This document shows positions 44,138 to 53,960 of a stretch of 64,000 nucleotides of DNA, piece by piece (positions within the stretch are counted from its first letter, which is position 1; every line of letters begins with the position of its first letter). Made by a program: the position numbers and the translations under genes. Origin of the DNA: Pseudomonas sp. NCCP-436 (GTDB lineage Bacteria > Pseudomonadota > Gammaproteobacteria > Pseudomonadales > Pseudomonadaceae); contig NZ_BPLZ01000001.1 in assembly GCF_019656335.1 (NCBI RefSeq), positions 248,001 to 312,000 of the forward strand, in the 5' to 3' direction. Below the pieces are notes generated by a model that ran no database searches, was not told the DNA's origin, and was given only the letters and a program-made list of their open reading frames with translations.

Positions 44138-44315
44138 GTGGCGTGCATCGGTGTCCACAGAACCAATTTCGTTGGCTAAGCGCCCTGTATTCGGGGCCCC
44201 GCGCGCGCGTTGCCTCACGGCTGTCGGCAATGAAGCCTTCCTGTAGAAATCGCTCTCTCGCGGCGAAGGGAATGATGCTGGTATCCGGGCACGGCGTTGA
44301 TCCGGGCTGGAGGCC

Positions 44316-47171
44316 TTAGGGCGTGCGTAGGGCCTGGTTCAGGGCATCCTCCAAGCTGGCCTTGTAACGCAGGTAGCGCACTGTCGACGGCGGACGTTTG
44401 CCCGTCAGTGCCGAGAGATCCAGATCCGTGATGTAACAGGGGTAGCGCTCGTTGTTGCGTCGATGGGCCAGAATGTGCCGGGCTACGCGGGCATACAGCG
44501 CCTGGCCGTGTTCCAGTTCGGAGAACTCGCGATGATTGCAGTACAGGGTGACCTGGCGCTGGCGGCCTTCGCCGGCTTTGATGATGGCCTGCACCTCGTA
44601 GAACGGCTGGCCGGCGCATGCCTGTGGGGCGGGACGTGGTTCGATACTGCGCGGACGTAACGGTGCATCCGGCAGTATCTGGTAGTAAAGCACTTCCAGC
44701 GGTGCGGCAGCGGCAGTGCCGTCCAGCGGTAGCTGGGCATTGCGCCGGTACAGCAGTGACTGCAGGAAGCGTTGCAGCGGCGTGAGCAGGCTTTGTTCGT
44801 CACGGAACGGTACGCGCCGGCGCCACAGCGCGTTGTATTCGTCGATTACGGTCAGCTCGGCTTCGTCTTGCGCCTCGTTGAGGCGATAGAAAACCTGAAT
44901 TGCCTGTGGTCGGGCCATGGGCAGGATCAGTGCCAGATCCGTGTCATGCAGTGCGTAGCGATCCAGTCGCAGGGGACTGTAGTCCTTTTGCTCGGTGCCG
45001 AGATGATCCAGCAGAGCCTGCAGATCACCCAGCGCGACGTGTCGTACCTGGCCGGGTTTGAGGTATAGCACGTGATAGTGCTGACGTATTTGCAGCACAT
45101 AGCGCGAGTGAATACCGCTGGAGTAGCAGTCCAGCAGACCGCGCAGCAGTTCCTCGACCCGTTCGGCGATGGCCTTGGCACGATTGCGACAGAAACAGCG
45201 CACGCGAATGTCTATTGGAGTGCCTGGTGGTAGCTGGTTGAGCAATTCGCTGAGGCAGTCGAGCAGGGCATCTTCGCCGTCGTGGCGGGACACCAGCAGT
45301 TCGTTCCAGCTGTTAAGGCTGACCTGATCAAGAGTCAGTACCAGATTCTCCCGCATGCCCGAATAGCCGAGTGCATCGGTGCGCCCTGTGGTCATGTGCA
45401 GGTTCATCTGGCTGTGCTGTCTCAGTGGATCCACTCCGACGTTGATCAGCAGCAGGATTCGTGTCGGCTGGCTGGCGCGCAGCAGTGCGGTGTCGTCCAT
45501 GGGCGGCAGCGGCAGGGGGAAGCATTGCTGCAGGCTTGCGATCAGGTTGGTCAGCTCGAATTCGTTCAGGTCACTGACGCCCGGGTGCAGGGACAACCGG
45601 GTACTGGCGTCGATTACCCCGTTGCGGTGACACCAGGCCAGCAGTTCGATCAGCTCCCGGCTACGCCGGATCGGTGCAAAGTCCGGCCAGTCTTGCGCGC
45701 CCAGGCTGCCGCCGAACAGTGCCCAGTGGTTTTCCTCCGGGATTTCCGTACTGGTCTGGTGCACCAGGGTCAGGGTGTCCTCGGCCAGATCCGGAGCGAT
45801 GCCCGGGTTGGTGAATTCCACCTTGCCGGCCCGTCGCTCAAAAGCGGCGTACAGGCGCCGGCCGAGCACGGCCAGGTCGCGATTGTTCGGCAAGCTGCTG
45901 ATGCCGGCGTTACGGGTAAACTGGCCGAGGAAGCGGTAGCTGTAATTGAGCTCGTTGACCAGCACGCGGCGCTCGGCGCTGACCTGGCGGACTTTCCACT
46001 GACTGCGGCTGTCGAGTACGGCCAGTTGGCGCAGCGGCCAGCCCCAATCGCCGGTCAGACGCTCCAGCAGCACGCGCTGCCAGCTTTTCTGGCGGCCGCG
46101 TGCTGGAGGCCGGCTGATCTTCTTGTTCACCTTGAGGTACAGGCAGCGGCGTACCAGCTCGAGGCGCTCGTGGTCGCCGCGGGCGCCGAGATAGTCCTCC
46201 AGACGACGGTAGACCATGATGTAGGGGTCGAGCTCGTCAAGATCGAGGCGACCCTGGTAGACCGCCTGCTTGAAGCGCAGCGCGAGGCATTCGACCCGCG
46301 GATATTCGCTGGCATAGACCTCGGTCAGCAGCAGTTTGAGGGCTGACTTGTAGGGCGATTCGATGCCTTTGTACAGCTGCCATAGACCGGCACCTAGGAA
46401 TTCCTGCGGTGGAATATGCGCCAGGTGGCCGAGGTCGAGTACATCCTCCTCGCGTACGAAGCGCTTGTTCAGCAGCGTTCGGCAGTACTCTTCGTAGCGG
46501 CTCTCCTCGTACACCGGAACCAGCCACCAGATCGGCGTACGTCCGGCGAGCCAGATCGCTGTACGGTAGAATTCGTCGAGCAGCAGGTAGTGCTGGGTGG
46601 TGCCGCAGTCGTCCGAACTCAACGTGGCGGCGCGCTCGCCCTGAACGAAACGCTGCGGGTCGATCAGGAAGATATGTGCCTCGGCTCCCTGGGTGGTTGC
46701 CCATTCCTCCAGCAGGCGGCACTTGCGGTTCAACTCCTGCAGGGCTTGCGCAGTCAGGTTCGTGCTGTGGCACAGCCACAGATCCATATCGCTCTGCTCA
46801 GCCTGCGCTATTGTGCCCAGGCTGCCCATCAAAAACAGCCCGTGAAGTGGTGCGGCACCCTGGCCGCGGCGCGGCTTGTAGGCGAACGAACGGGCCAGGC
46901 GCTGGATTTCGGCCAGGCTGTCGTCGTCCGGCTCGAAGCCGCTGAGCCCGGCCGGGGTGGTGGCCGAGACGTAGCCGGGCAGCAAAGGATGATTGACGTG
47001 CAGCAAAAGCGGTAGCAGTCGCAGCACCAGTTGCTGGCGCGGAGACAGAGCCTGCAGGGTACGCTCCAGCCGACCCTGGTTGATTCGCAGAAAGCGGCTG
47101 CGCAGTTGTGCCAGAACCTTGCGGTCAATGCCGTCGTCGATATCCGGGCGAATTTCCTGCATGCGCGTCAT
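44316..47171 (-). CDS. cyaA: Class I adenylate cyclase
   Basis: This 951-residue cytoplasmic enzyme makes cAMP. The N-terminal catalytic half has the nucleotidyltransferase-like motif FLMGSLGTIAQAEQSDMDLW at about 107-126, with the paired acidic residues in SDMD. PLLLHVNHPLLPGYVS is class I typical, and the regulatory half is full length. In P. aeruginosa most cAMP for Vfr comes from the class III CyaB, and CyaA plays a lesser part. It converges on rnk across 233 bases that hold the rnk terminator and no gene. Confidence 0.95.
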   Translation of the reverse strand: MTRMQEIRPDIDDGIDRKVLAQLRSRFLRINQGRLERTLQALSPRQQLVLRLLPLLLHVNHPLLPGYVSATTPAGLSGFEPDDDSLAEIQRLARSFAYKPRRGQGAAPLHGLFLMGSLGTIAQAEQSDMDLWLCHSTNLTAQALQELNRKCRLLEEWATTQGAEAHIFLIDPQRFVQGERAATLSSDDCGTTQHYLLLDEFYRTAIWLAGRTPIWWLVPVYEESRYEEYCRTLLNKRFVREEDVLDLGHLAHIPPQEFLGAGLWQLYKGIESPYKSALKLLLTEVYASEYPRVECLALRFKQAVYQGRLDLDELDPYIMVYRRLEDYLGARGDHERLELVRRCLYLKVNKKISRPPARGRQKSWQRVLLERLTGDWGWPLRQLAVLDSRSQWKVRQVSAERRVLVNELNYSYRFLGQFTRNAGISSLPNNRDLAVLGRRLYAAFERRAGKVEFTNPGIAPDLAEDTLTLVHQTSTEIPEENHWALFGGSLGAQDWPDFAPIRRSRELIELLAWCHRNGVIDASTRLSLHPGVSDLNEFELTNLIASLQQCFPLPLPPMDDTALLRASQPTRILLLINVGVDPLRQHSQMNLHMTTGRTDALGYSGMRENLVLTLDQVSLNSWNELLVSRHDGEDALLDCLSELLNQLPPGTPIDIRVRCFCRNRAKAIAERVEELLRGLLDCYSSGIHSRYVLQIRQHYHVLYLKPGQVRHVALGDLQALLDHLGTEQKDYSPLRLDRYALHDTDLALILPMARPQAIQVFYRLNEAQDEAELTVIDEYNALWRRRVPFRDEQSLLTPLQRFLQSLLYRRNAQLPLDGTAAAAPLEVLYYQILPDAPLRPRSIEPRPAPQACAGQPFYEVQAIIKAGEGRQRQVTLYCNHREFSELEHGQALYARVARHILAHRRNNERYPCYITDLDLSALTGKRPPSTVRYLRYKASLEDALNQALRTP

Positions 47172-47244
47172 GTTCGAACTCTACTGGTCAGGCTGCAAGC
47201 CTATCAGCGGTGTGCCGGCCAGAGCAGTCTCCATGACGTCATCT

Positions 47245-47279
47245 TGCCCGCCGCCGACTTGTTTGTACGGCGGCGGGCA
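47245..47279 (-). terminator. GC-rich hairpin after the TIGR02647-type gene
   Basis: TGCCCGCCGCCG pairs with CGGCGGCGGGCA over an 11-base loop, 6 bases past the stop codon of the 84-residue gene and before cyaA. There is no clear T run, so it may only stabilise transcripts. Confidence 0.55.
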
Positions 47280-47285
47280 CAGATT

Positions 47286-47540
47286 TCAGGCGGGGGAGGT
47301 CTGGCGGGAAGCGAGAATGGCCAATAGTGCCTGCGTGTGCTCAGCCGCATCAATGCCCAGGCTAGTCAGGTAGCCGCCATCGGCCTGGCTGACCAGACCC
47401 TTCTGATGCAGGCGGGTAATGGCGCCCTGGGCCTTGAACGAGGCGTTGTTGTGTACCTTGAGACCTTCCTGGAGGTTACCCAGGTTGTACAGGGCGAGGA
47501 TTTCCAGCTCATCGATCAGATCAGCAGTGAATGACTTCAT
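47286..47540 (-). CDS. Small TIGR02647-type protein (84 aa)
   Basis: This 84-residue soluble protein begins MKSFTADLIDELEILALYNL and continues NLQEGLKVHNNASFKAQGAI. It is all-helical with a winged-helix-like end (RLHQKGLVSQADGGYLTSLG), which would allow DNA binding. It matches in style the small gammaproteobacterial family TIGR02647, whose role is not known. ATG 47538-47540 has GGAG 6 bases upstream. It lies upstream of cyaA in the same direction, with a hairpin in between. Confidence 0.75.
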   Translation of the reverse strand: MKSFTADLIDELEILALYNLGNLQEGLKVHNNASFKAQGAITRLHQKGLVSQADGGYLTSLGIDAAEHTQALLAILASRQTSPA

Positions 47541-47605
47541 GGTGGCTCCGCTTTCCGCTAGGACGTGCATGGAGTGTAGACCCCATGGCGTCACATGCGC
47601 GGCCG

Positions 47606-47884
47606 TTACTGTTCCTCGTCGGGCAGCGTCGGCAGCTCCCGCAGAGCCTGTTCGTACCGAGCGCCGTCGAAGGGGCGGTCCTCGCGCAGCATGGCGTCGA
47701 CTTCATGCGCCAGCACCAGAGCCATCAGCTCGAGAATCTCCTCGCGCTCGTAGCCGACCAGCGTGAGCTTGTTGTACACCGCCTTGGCGGCGGCAGGTTC
47801 GCCGCTTTCCAGCTGGTTCTCGATCGCCTGGATCAGGGTGGCCTCGGCGAAGTCTTCGTCTTCCTGGTCGTTGTTCTGGCTCAT
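47606..47884 (-). CDS. Small acidic conserved-looking protein (92 aa)
   Basis: This is a 92-residue acidic helical protein. Its start MSQNNDQEDEDFAEATLIQ is strongly acidic, and a helical core LVGYEREEILELMALVLAHE follows. No signal or membrane segment is seen. I do not recognise a named family. It lies 10 bases after the GNAT gene in the same direction and is probably cotranscribed with it. ATG 47882-47884 follows GAGGAATCCGAC. Confidence 0.65.
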   Translation of the reverse strand: MSQNNDQEDEDFAEATLIQAIENQLESGEPAAAKAVYNKLTLVGYEREEILELMALVLAHEVDAMLREDRPFDGARYEQALRELPTLPDEEQ

Positions 47885-47894
47885 GTCGGATTCC

Positions 47895-48380
47895 TCATTG
47901 ATTACCGGCGGCAAAGTCCAGCAGGGCCTGGCCGGTCAGGCGATAGGTGGTCCACTCGCTTTGCGGGCGGGCGCCGAAGGACTCATAGAAGTCGATGGCC
48001 GGCGTGTTCCAGTCCAGCACTGACCACTCGAAGCGACCGCAGCCGCGCTGCACGGCGATCCTCGCCAGATGCTGCAGCAGGGCCTTGCCGGCACCCATGC
48101 CGCGAGCCTCGGGGCTGACGTAGAGATCTTCCAGATACAGGCCGTGCCTGCCCAGCCAGGTGGAGTAGTTGAAGAAATACACTGCGTAGCCGATGGGCTT
48201 GCCGTCGTGCTCGCAGATCAGGCCGTGAGCGGTGCTGCCGTCAGCGAACAGGCTGTCGCGGATGCCTGCGGCGTCGGTTTTCACCTCGTGCTCGGCCTTC
48301 TCGTAGATGGCCAGGTCGGTGATGAAGCGCAGGATCAGCTCGGCGTCTTCAGGGGTGGCGGGGCGGATGTCTATAGGCAT
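47895..48380 (-). CDS. GNAT-family N-acetyltransferase
   Basis: This 161-residue acetyl-CoA-dependent acetyltransferase is of the diamine acetyltransferase-like type. LYLEDLYVSPEARGMGAGKALLQHLA contains the acetyl-CoA pyrophosphate loop (RGMGAG), and WSVLDWNTPAIDFYESFGA is the C-terminal GNAT motif with the general-acid Tyr. The substrate could be a polyamine, amino acid or thialysine-like amine. It is followed closely by the 92-residue gene. Confidence 0.9.
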   Translation of the reverse strand: MPIDIRPATPEDAELILRFITDLAIYEKAEHEVKTDAAGIRDSLFADGSTAHGLICEHDGKPIGYAVYFFNYSTWLGRHGLYLEDLYVSPEARGMGAGKALLQHLARIAVQRGCGRFEWSVLDWNTPAIDFYESFGARPQSEWTTYRLTGQALLDFAAGNQ

Positions 48381-48401
48381 GGAAATGTCTCGTGGCAGCG
48401 T

Positions 48402-48644
48402 TCAGCTGTAAGTGGCGGTCAGCCACGTCAGGGGCAGGCCAACCAGGCAGAGAAAGCCGAACGTTGCGACCCAGGCGCTGCGCGAACCCATCGAATCGGC
48501 CACGCGCAGCGGCAGGCGCGGGTAGCGCCCTAATGTCAGCAGTCGTAGTGCCAGCCAGCCGGTCGTGTAGAAGACGTAGCCGATGATGATTTCAAGCGCG
48601 ATCTCGGCCAGTAACGCCAAGCCGCGCAGCAGTAATTCAGGCAT
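48402..48644 (-). CDS. Small two-helix membrane protein (80 aa)
   Basis: This 80-residue protein has two hydrophobic helices, at about 5-35 and 58-76, with a basic loop (LGRYPRLPLRVADS) between. It has no recognised family. It sits between argH and the GNAT gene on the same strand, 21 bases before the latter, and probably belongs to one transcript. The start follows AAAAGGAG. Confidence 0.6.
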   Translation of the reverse strand: MPELLLRGLALLAEIALEIIIGYVFYTTGWLALRLLTLGRYPRLPLRVADSMGSRSAWVATFGFLCLVGLPLTWLTATYS

Positions 48645-48679
48645 GGGAACTCCTTTTCCCGTTTCTTGCCAAGCGCTGC

Positions 48680-50074
48680 TCAGCGGTTGGCCAGCAAATC
48701 CTTGCCACGCGCCACCGCCGCACGCACCTGGGCCGGTGCGGTACCGCCGATATGGTTACGGGCATTCACCGAACCTTCCAGAGTCAGCACGGCGAATACG
48801 TCCTGCTCGATCTGGTCGCTGAACTGGCGCAGCTCGTCCAGCGTCATTTCCGCCAGGTCCTTGCCGGTTTCGACGCCGTACTTCACCGCGTGGCCGACGA
48901 TCTCGTGGCAGTCGCGGAACGGCAGGCCCTTGCGCACCAGGTAGTCGGCCAGGTCGGTTGCGGTGGAGAAGCCGCGCAGCGCCGCTTCACGCATGATGGC
49001 GTGCCTGGGCTTGATCGCCGGGATCATGTCGGCGAAGGCGCGCAGCGAATCACGCAGGGTGTCGGCGGCGTCGAACAGCGGTTCCTTGTCTTCCTGGTTG
49101 TCCTTGTTGTAGGCCAGCGGCTGGCCCTTCATCAGGGTCAGCAGGCCGGTCAGGGCGCCGAACACGCGGCCGGTCTTGCCACGCACCAGCTCCGGCACAT
49201 CCGGGTTCTTCTTCTGCGGCATGATCGAGCTGCCGGTGCAGAAGCGGTCGGGCAGGTCGATGAACTGGAATTGGGCGCTGGTCCACAGCACCAGCTCTTC
49301 GGAGAAGCGCGACAGGTGCATCATCGCCAGGCTGGCGGCAGCGCAGAATTCGATGGCGAAGTCGCGATCGGACACGCCGTCTAGGGAGTTGCCGCCCACG
49401 GCTTCGAAGCCCAGCAGTTCGGCAGTGATTTCACGCTGGATCGGATAGGTGGTGCCGGCCAGCGCGGCAGAACCCAGGGGCATGCGGTTGGTGCGCTTGC
49501 GGCAGTCGACCAGGCGCTCGTAGTCGCGCGAGAGCATCTCGAACCAGGCCAGCAGATGGTGGCCGAAGGTCACCGGCTGGGCGGTCTGCAGGTGGGTGAA
49601 ACCGGGCATGATGGTGTCGGCCTCGGCTTCGGCCAGATCCAGCAGCCCCTGCTGCAGGCGGGTGATCTCGGCGAGGATGGTATCGATCTCGTCGCGCAGC
49701 CAGAGGCGGATATCGGTGGCTACCTGGTCGTTGCGGCTGCGTCCGGTATGCAGTTTCTTGCCGGTGATACCGATGCGATCAGTCAGGCGCGCCTCGATGT
49801 TCATGTGCACGTCTTCCAGATCGACGCGCCAGTCGAAGGTGCCGGCTTCAATCTCGCCCTGGATCTGCTTGAGGCCATCGATGATCGCATCTCGTTCGGC
49901 ATCGGTGAGCACGCCGACCTTGGCCAGCATGGTGGCGTGGGCGATGGAGCCCATGATGTCGTGGCGATACAGGCGCTTGTCGAATTCGACCGAAGCGGTG
50001 AAGCGGGCGACGAAGGCATCGACGGGCTCGCTGAAGCGGCCGCCCCAGGACTGATTGGTTTTTTCGCTGCTCAT
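48680..50074 (-). CDS. argH: Argininosuccinate lyase
   Basis: This 464-residue fumarase-superfamily enzyme splits argininosuccinate into arginine and fumarate. The signature [12 protein letters not shown] with its catalytic Ser loop is intact, as are [13 protein letters not shown] and [19 protein letters not shown] 50072-50074 ([17 protein letters not shown]) is the family start; the frame stays open upstream but without likeness. It diverges from algZ across 246 bases, the conserved Pseudomonas argH-algZ layout. Confidence 0.97.
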   Translation of the reverse strand: MSSEKTNQSWGGRFSEPVDAFVARFTASVEFDKRLYRHDIMGSIAHATMLAKVGVLTDAERDAIIDGLKQIQGEIEAGTFDWRVDLEDVHMNIEARLTDRIGITGKKLHTGRSRNDQVATDIRLWLRDEIDTILAEITRLQQGLLDLAEAEADTIMPGFTHLQTAQPVTFGHHLLAWFEMLSRDYERLVDCRKRTNRMPLGSAALAGTTYPIQREITAELLGFEAVGGNSLDGVSDRDFAIEFCAAASLAMMHLSRFSEELVLWTSAQFQFIDLPDRFCTGSSIMPQKKNPDVPELVRGKTGRVFGALTGLLTLMKGQPLAYNKDNQEDKEPLFDAADTLRDSLRAFADMIPAIKPRHAIMREAALRGFSTATDLADYLVRKGLPFRDCHEIVGHAVKYGVETGKDLAEMTLDELRQFSDQIEQDVFAVLTLEGSVNARNHIGGTAPAQVRAAVARGKDLLANR

Positions 50075-50320
50075 GGTTTGGGCTCTGGATCGGGCAGGCC
50101 ATGTTGCTGGCCGGCATGGCGGACAAAAGTGGGGCGATGATAACAGGGTCCGGAAGAATTTCGCCGATCCGGCTACGCGGCTGGTCGCTTCGGCAGCGCT
50201 CGTCCTCCAGGTGTCGGCTGCTTCACAGTTTTGTCGTGATGGAAGCATTTCGGTGCAATATTTCGCCCGGCCGGGCCCGTTGAACTTGCCGCCTGGCGGG
50301 CCTGAGCGGACACTGCGGGC

Positions 50321-51403
50321 ATGAATATTCGATCCCTTGCCAAGAACTCTCGCAACCTCGTCGTCGACGAGTTTTTCGTTCCTGAGCTGTGCCAGTCAGA
50401 GGCCTTGCTGAGCATGGTGCTGCTGGCCGAATTGCTGGTGCTGGTACTGGTGCTGGCCGAGCCCATGGGCGCCGGCTTCGACTGGATGAGGCTGGCGCTG
50501 ACCTCGCTGTTCGTGCAGTGGATCGTGCTGCTCTCGGCAGCCCTGCTTTGCCGCTTGCGCCCCCTGTTGGCCCGTTTGCGCCCGGCTCTTGCTGGTGGAC
50601 TGTGCTGCTTGCTGGTGGTGCTGTTGACCCTGGGCTGCACAGCTGTGGCCGGGCACTACGGACTTGGCAGTGCTGGCAGGCCGGGCGAGGAGGGCAACCT
50701 TTATCTGCGCCATGCCCTGATCAGCCTGATCATGTCGGCACTACTGCTACGCTATTTCTATCTGCAGAGCCAGTGGCGCAGGCAGGAACAGGCTGAGCTG
50801 CGTGCGCGGATCGAGTCGCTGCAGGCGCGAATCCGCCCGCATTTTCTGTTCAACAGTCTCAACAGCATCGCCAGTCTGGTCACGTTCGATCCGGCCAAAG
50901 CCGAGCAGGCAGTATTGGATCTTTCGGATCTGTTTCGCGCCAGTCTGGCCAAGCCGGGCAGCCTGGTGACGTGGAGTGAGGAGTTGGAGCTGGCGAGGCG
51001 CTATCTGTCGATCGAGCACTATAGGCTCGGCGACCGTCTACAGTTGCAGTGGGAGGTCGAGGATGTGCCGGAGGATTTGCCGATTCCCCAGCTCACCCTC
51101 CAGCCTCTATTGGAGAACGCGTTGATCTACGGCATCGCGCCGCGCGTCGAAGGCGGCCTGGTACGTATTGAGGCGAGTTACCAGGAAGGTGTGTTCAGCT
51201 TGTGTGTCAGCAATCCGTATGAAGAACGGGACGAGCCATACCGGTCACGGGGAACGCAGCAAGCGCTGGGCAATATTGATGCGCGTTTGACGGCACTTTT
51301 CGGGCCGCATGCGAGTCTCAGCGTGGAGCGCCGTGACGGCCGTCACTACAGCTGTCTACGCTATCCATGTGCGAGACTCACGCAGGAAGCCAGAGCAATA
51401 TGA
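50321..51403 (+). CDS. algZ: Sensor kinase AlgZ (FimS)
   Basis: This 360-residue inner-membrane protein has four to five N-terminal helices at about 25-145 and a LytS-type histidine kinase region. The His motif [15 protein letters not shown] is present. The C-terminal ATPase part has [13 protein letters not shown] but a poorly conserved glycine box, as known for AlgZ. With AlgR it controls alginate synthesis, twitching and virulence in P. aeruginosa. ATG 50321 lacks a clear ribosome binding site. Its stop overlaps algR (ATGA). Confidence 0.95.
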   Translation: MNIRSLAKNSRNLVVDEFFVPELCQSEALLSMVLLAELLVLVLVLAEPMGAGFDWMRLALTSLFVQWIVLLSAALLCRLRPLLARLRPALAGGLCCLLVVLLTLGCTAVAGHYGLGSAGRPGEEGNLYLRHALISLIMSALLLRYFYLQSQWRRQEQAELRARIESLQARIRPHFLFNSLNSIASLVTFDPAKAEQAVLDLSDLFRASLAKPGSLVTWSEELELARRYLSIEHYRLGDRLQLQWEVEDVPEDLPIPQLTLQPLLENALIYGIAPRVEGGLVRIEASYQEGVFSLCVSNPYEERDEPYRSRGTQQALGNIDARLTALFGPHASLSVERRDGRHYSCLRYPCARLTQEARAI

Positions 51404-52143
51404 ATGTCCTGATTGTCGATGATGAACCTCTTGCCCGCGAGCGTCTCACCCGCTTGGTCGGTGAGCTCGAGGGCTATCGGGTTCTGGAGCCCTCCGCCAG
51501 TAACGGCGAAGAGGCTCTAGCCCTGATCGATAGCCTTAAGCCGGAAGTGGTGTTGCTGGATATCCGCATGCCCGGCCTCGACGGCCTGCAGGTGGCCGCC
51601 CGGTTGTGCGAGCGCGAGGCGCCGCCGGCGGTGATCTTCTGCACGGCACACGACGAATTTGCCCTGGAGGCGTTCCAGGTCAGTGCCGTTGGCTATCTGG
51701 TCAAGCCTGTGCGCCCTGAAAGCCTCAGCGAGGCGTTGAAGAAGGCCGAGCGACCCAATCGGGTGCAGTTGGCGGCCCTGACCCGGCCGGCAGCCAAGAG
51801 TGGCGCTCCACGTAGTCACATCAGCGCCCGCACCCGCAAGGGTATCGAGCTGATACCTCTGGAGCAGGTGATCTACTTTATCGCCGATCACAAGTACGTG
51901 ACCCTGCGCCACGAGGGGGGCGAAGTGCTGCTGGACGAGCCACTGAAGGCGCTGGAAGATGAATTTGGCGATCAGTTTGTGCGCATCCACCGCAATGCTC
52001 TGGTAGCCCGTGAGCGTATCGAGCGTCTGCACCGAACGCCGCTGGGGCACTTTCAGCTCTTTCTAAAGGGGCTTGAGGGGGATTCGCTGGTGGTCAGTCG
52101 CCGGCACGTGGCCGGTGTACGCAAACTGATGCAGTCGCTGTAG
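51400..52143 (+). CDS. algR: LytTR-type response regulator AlgR
   Basis: This 247-residue regulator has a receiver domain at 1-115 with phospho-acceptor Asp54 (LLDIRMPG) and a LytTR DNA-binding domain at about 140-245 (IPLEQVIYFIADHKYVTLRH, then FVRIHRNALVAR). It activates alginate and type IV pilus genes in P. aeruginosa, and its gene lies upstream of hemC as here. ATG 51400 is fixed by the overlap with algZ. Confidence 0.96.
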   Translation: MNVLIVDDEPLARERLTRLVGELEGYRVLEPSASNGEEALALIDSLKPEVVLLDIRMPGLDGLQVAARLCEREAPPAVIFCTAHDEFALEAFQVSAVGYLVKPVRPESLSEALKKAERPNRVQLAALTRPAAKSGAPRSHISARTRKGIELIPLEQVIYFIADHKYVTLRHEGGEVLLDEPLKALEDEFGDQFVRIHRNALVARERIERLHRTPLGHFQLFLKGLEGDSLVVSRRHVAGVRKLMQSL

Positions 52144-52239
52144 GGCAGCCCCGGATGCGGCCGATGGCCGCCTCCGGCAGTCCTCCGCGGGCGAGCCTGT
52201 TATGATGCGCGGCAATCATTTTCTGGAATGAATTGCCTT

Positions 52240-53178
52240 ATGCCCCGCGAAATCCGTATCGCCACCCGCAAGAGTGCCCTGGCCCTGTGGCAGGCCGAAT
52301 ACGTCAAAAGTCGTCTGGAACGGGCCCACCCGGGCCTGCAGGTCAGCCTGGTGCCGATGGTCAGTCGTGGCGACAAGCTGCTTGATGCGCCACTGGCAAA
52401 GATCGGCGGCAAGGGTCTGTTCGTCAAGGAACTGGAAACTGCTCTGCTGGAAAACGAGGCTGATATCGCCGTGCACTCGATGAAGGACGTGCCCATGGAG
52501 TTTCCAGAGGGGCTTGGCTTGTACTGCATTTGCGAGCGCGAGGATCCGCGCGACGCCTTCGTCTCCAACATCTTCGACAGCCTCGATGCCCTGCCCGCCG
52601 GCAGCGTGGTCGGCACCTCCAGCCTGCGCCGTCAGGCCCAGTTGCTGGCACGTCGTCCGGATCTGCACATCCGCTTCCTGCGCGGCAACGTCAACACCCG
52701 TCTGGCCAAGCTGGATGCCGGTGAGTACGACGCCATTATCCTCGCTGCGGCGGGACTGATCCGCCTTGGTTTCGAGACCCGCATTCGCAGCTTCATCAGT
52801 GCTGAAGACAGCCTGCCGGCTGGTGGCCAGGGCGCCGTGGGGATCGAGTGCCGCAGCGCTGACCAGGAAGTCCATGCTCTGCTGGCGCCGTTGCACCACA
52901 GCGAGACTGCACTGCGGGTGACGGCCGAACGCGCGCTGAACCGCCGGCTCAATGGTGGCTGCCAGGTACCGATAGCCTGTTATGCGCTGTTCGAGGACCG
53001 CCAACTATGGCTGCGCGGCTTGGTTGGCCAGCCTGACGGCAGCCTGCTGCTGCGGGCGGAGGCGCGTGCTGACGCTGACGAGGCTGAGGCCCTCGGTGTG
53101 CGTGTAGCCGAAGCGCTGCTGGCGCAGGGTGCCGATGCCATCCTCAGTGCCGTCTACGGCGAGACCGTTGATTCGTGA
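52240..53178 (+). CDS. hemC: Hydroxymethylbilane synthase
   Basis: This 312-residue enzyme joins four porphobilinogen units into the linear tetrapyrrole of the heme pathway. It begins [20 protein letters not shown]; the cofactor Cys that anchors dipyrromethane is in NGGCQVPIA, and [11 protein letters not shown] and [17 protein letters not shown] segments ([15 protein letters not shown]) are conserved. I prefer ATG 52240 to the in-frame ATG 52228 because family members start two to three residues before REIRIATR. It begins the hemC-hemD-hemX-hemY run. Confidence 0.96.
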   Translation: MPREIRIATRKSALALWQAEYVKSRLERAHPGLQVSLVPMVSRGDKLLDAPLAKIGGKGLFVKELETALLENEADIAVHSMKDVPMEFPEGLGLYCICEREDPRDAFVSNIFDSLDALPAGSVVGTSSLRRQAQLLARRPDLHIRFLRGNVNTRLAKLDAGEYDAIILAAAGLIRLGFETRIRSFISAEDSLPAGGQGAVGIECRSADQEVHALLAPLHHSETALRVTAERALNRRLNGGCQVPIACYALFEDRQLWLRGLVGQPDGSLLLRAEARADADEAEALGVRVAEALLAQGADAILSAVYGETVDS

Positions 53179-53948
53179 GGCACTGGCGTCTGCTACTGAC
53201 CCGGCCCGCCGAGGACTGCGCCCATCTGGCGCAGACTCTGGCGCAGCAGGGGGTCGTCGGCAGTTGCATGCCGTTACTGGCGATTGAGCCGCTGGTCGAG
53301 ACGCACGAACAGCGCGATACCTTTGCTGCCCTGCAGCGCTACCAGGCGGTGATAGTGGTAAGCAAGCCCGCCGCCCGGCTGGGGCTGGAGTTATTGGCGC
53401 GACATGCGCCGCACCCCAGACCGTCGCTGGCCTGGTTCACGGTGGGGGTTGCCACCGCGATGGTGCTGCGGGAGCAGGGACTCACTGTGCACTGCCCGCA
53501 GCAGGGCGACGACAGCGAGGCACTGCTTGCTCTGCCGGTGCTACGCCAACTGCTGGCGACGACGCCTTCGCCCCGCGTGCTGATCCTGCGTGGCGAAGGC
53601 GGTCGTGAATTCCTCGGCCAGAGCTTGCGCAGACAGGGCGCGACAGTCGACTATCTGGCCCTGTACCGCCGTTGCCTGCCGGAATATCCCGCCGGGGAGC
53701 TGATGCGACGGGTGCGAGCGGAACGCCTGAACGGCCTGGTGGTCAGCAGTGGACAGGGATTCGAGCATTTGCTGCAGCTGGCAGGCGATGACTGGCCGAG
53801 CCTGGCTCGACTACCCTTGTTTGTGCCCAGTCCGCGCGTTGCCAAGCAGGCGAGCCTGGCTGGTGCGGCGCAGGTTGTGGATTGCCGTGGTGCCAGCGCT
53901 GCGGCCTTGCAGGCAGCTCTGGAACAGTTCCCGGCTGCCGCCTTGTAG
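53175..53948 (+). CDS. hemD: Uroporphyrinogen-III synthase
   Basis: This 257-residue enzyme cyclises hydroxymethylbilane with inversion of ring D. Sequence is poorly conserved in this family, but the opening [20 protein letters not shown], the middle [32 protein letters not shown] and the late [13 protein letters not shown] are typical. The GTG start overlaps the hemC stop (GTGA). It is followed by hemX after 12 bases. Confidence 0.93.
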   Translation: MRHWRLLLTRPAEDCAHLAQTLAQQGVVGSCMPLLAIEPLVETHEQRDTFAALQRYQAVIVVSKPAARLGLELLARHAPHPRPSLAWFTVGVATAMVLREQGLTVHCPQQGDDSEALLALPVLRQLLATTPSPRVLILRGEGGREFLGQSLRRQGATVDYLALYRRCLPEYPAGELMRRVRAERLNGLVVSSGQGFEHLLQLAGDDWPSLARLPLFVPSPRVAKQASLAGAAQVVDCRGASAAALQAALEQFPAAAL

Positions 53949-53960
53949 AAGGACGGATAC

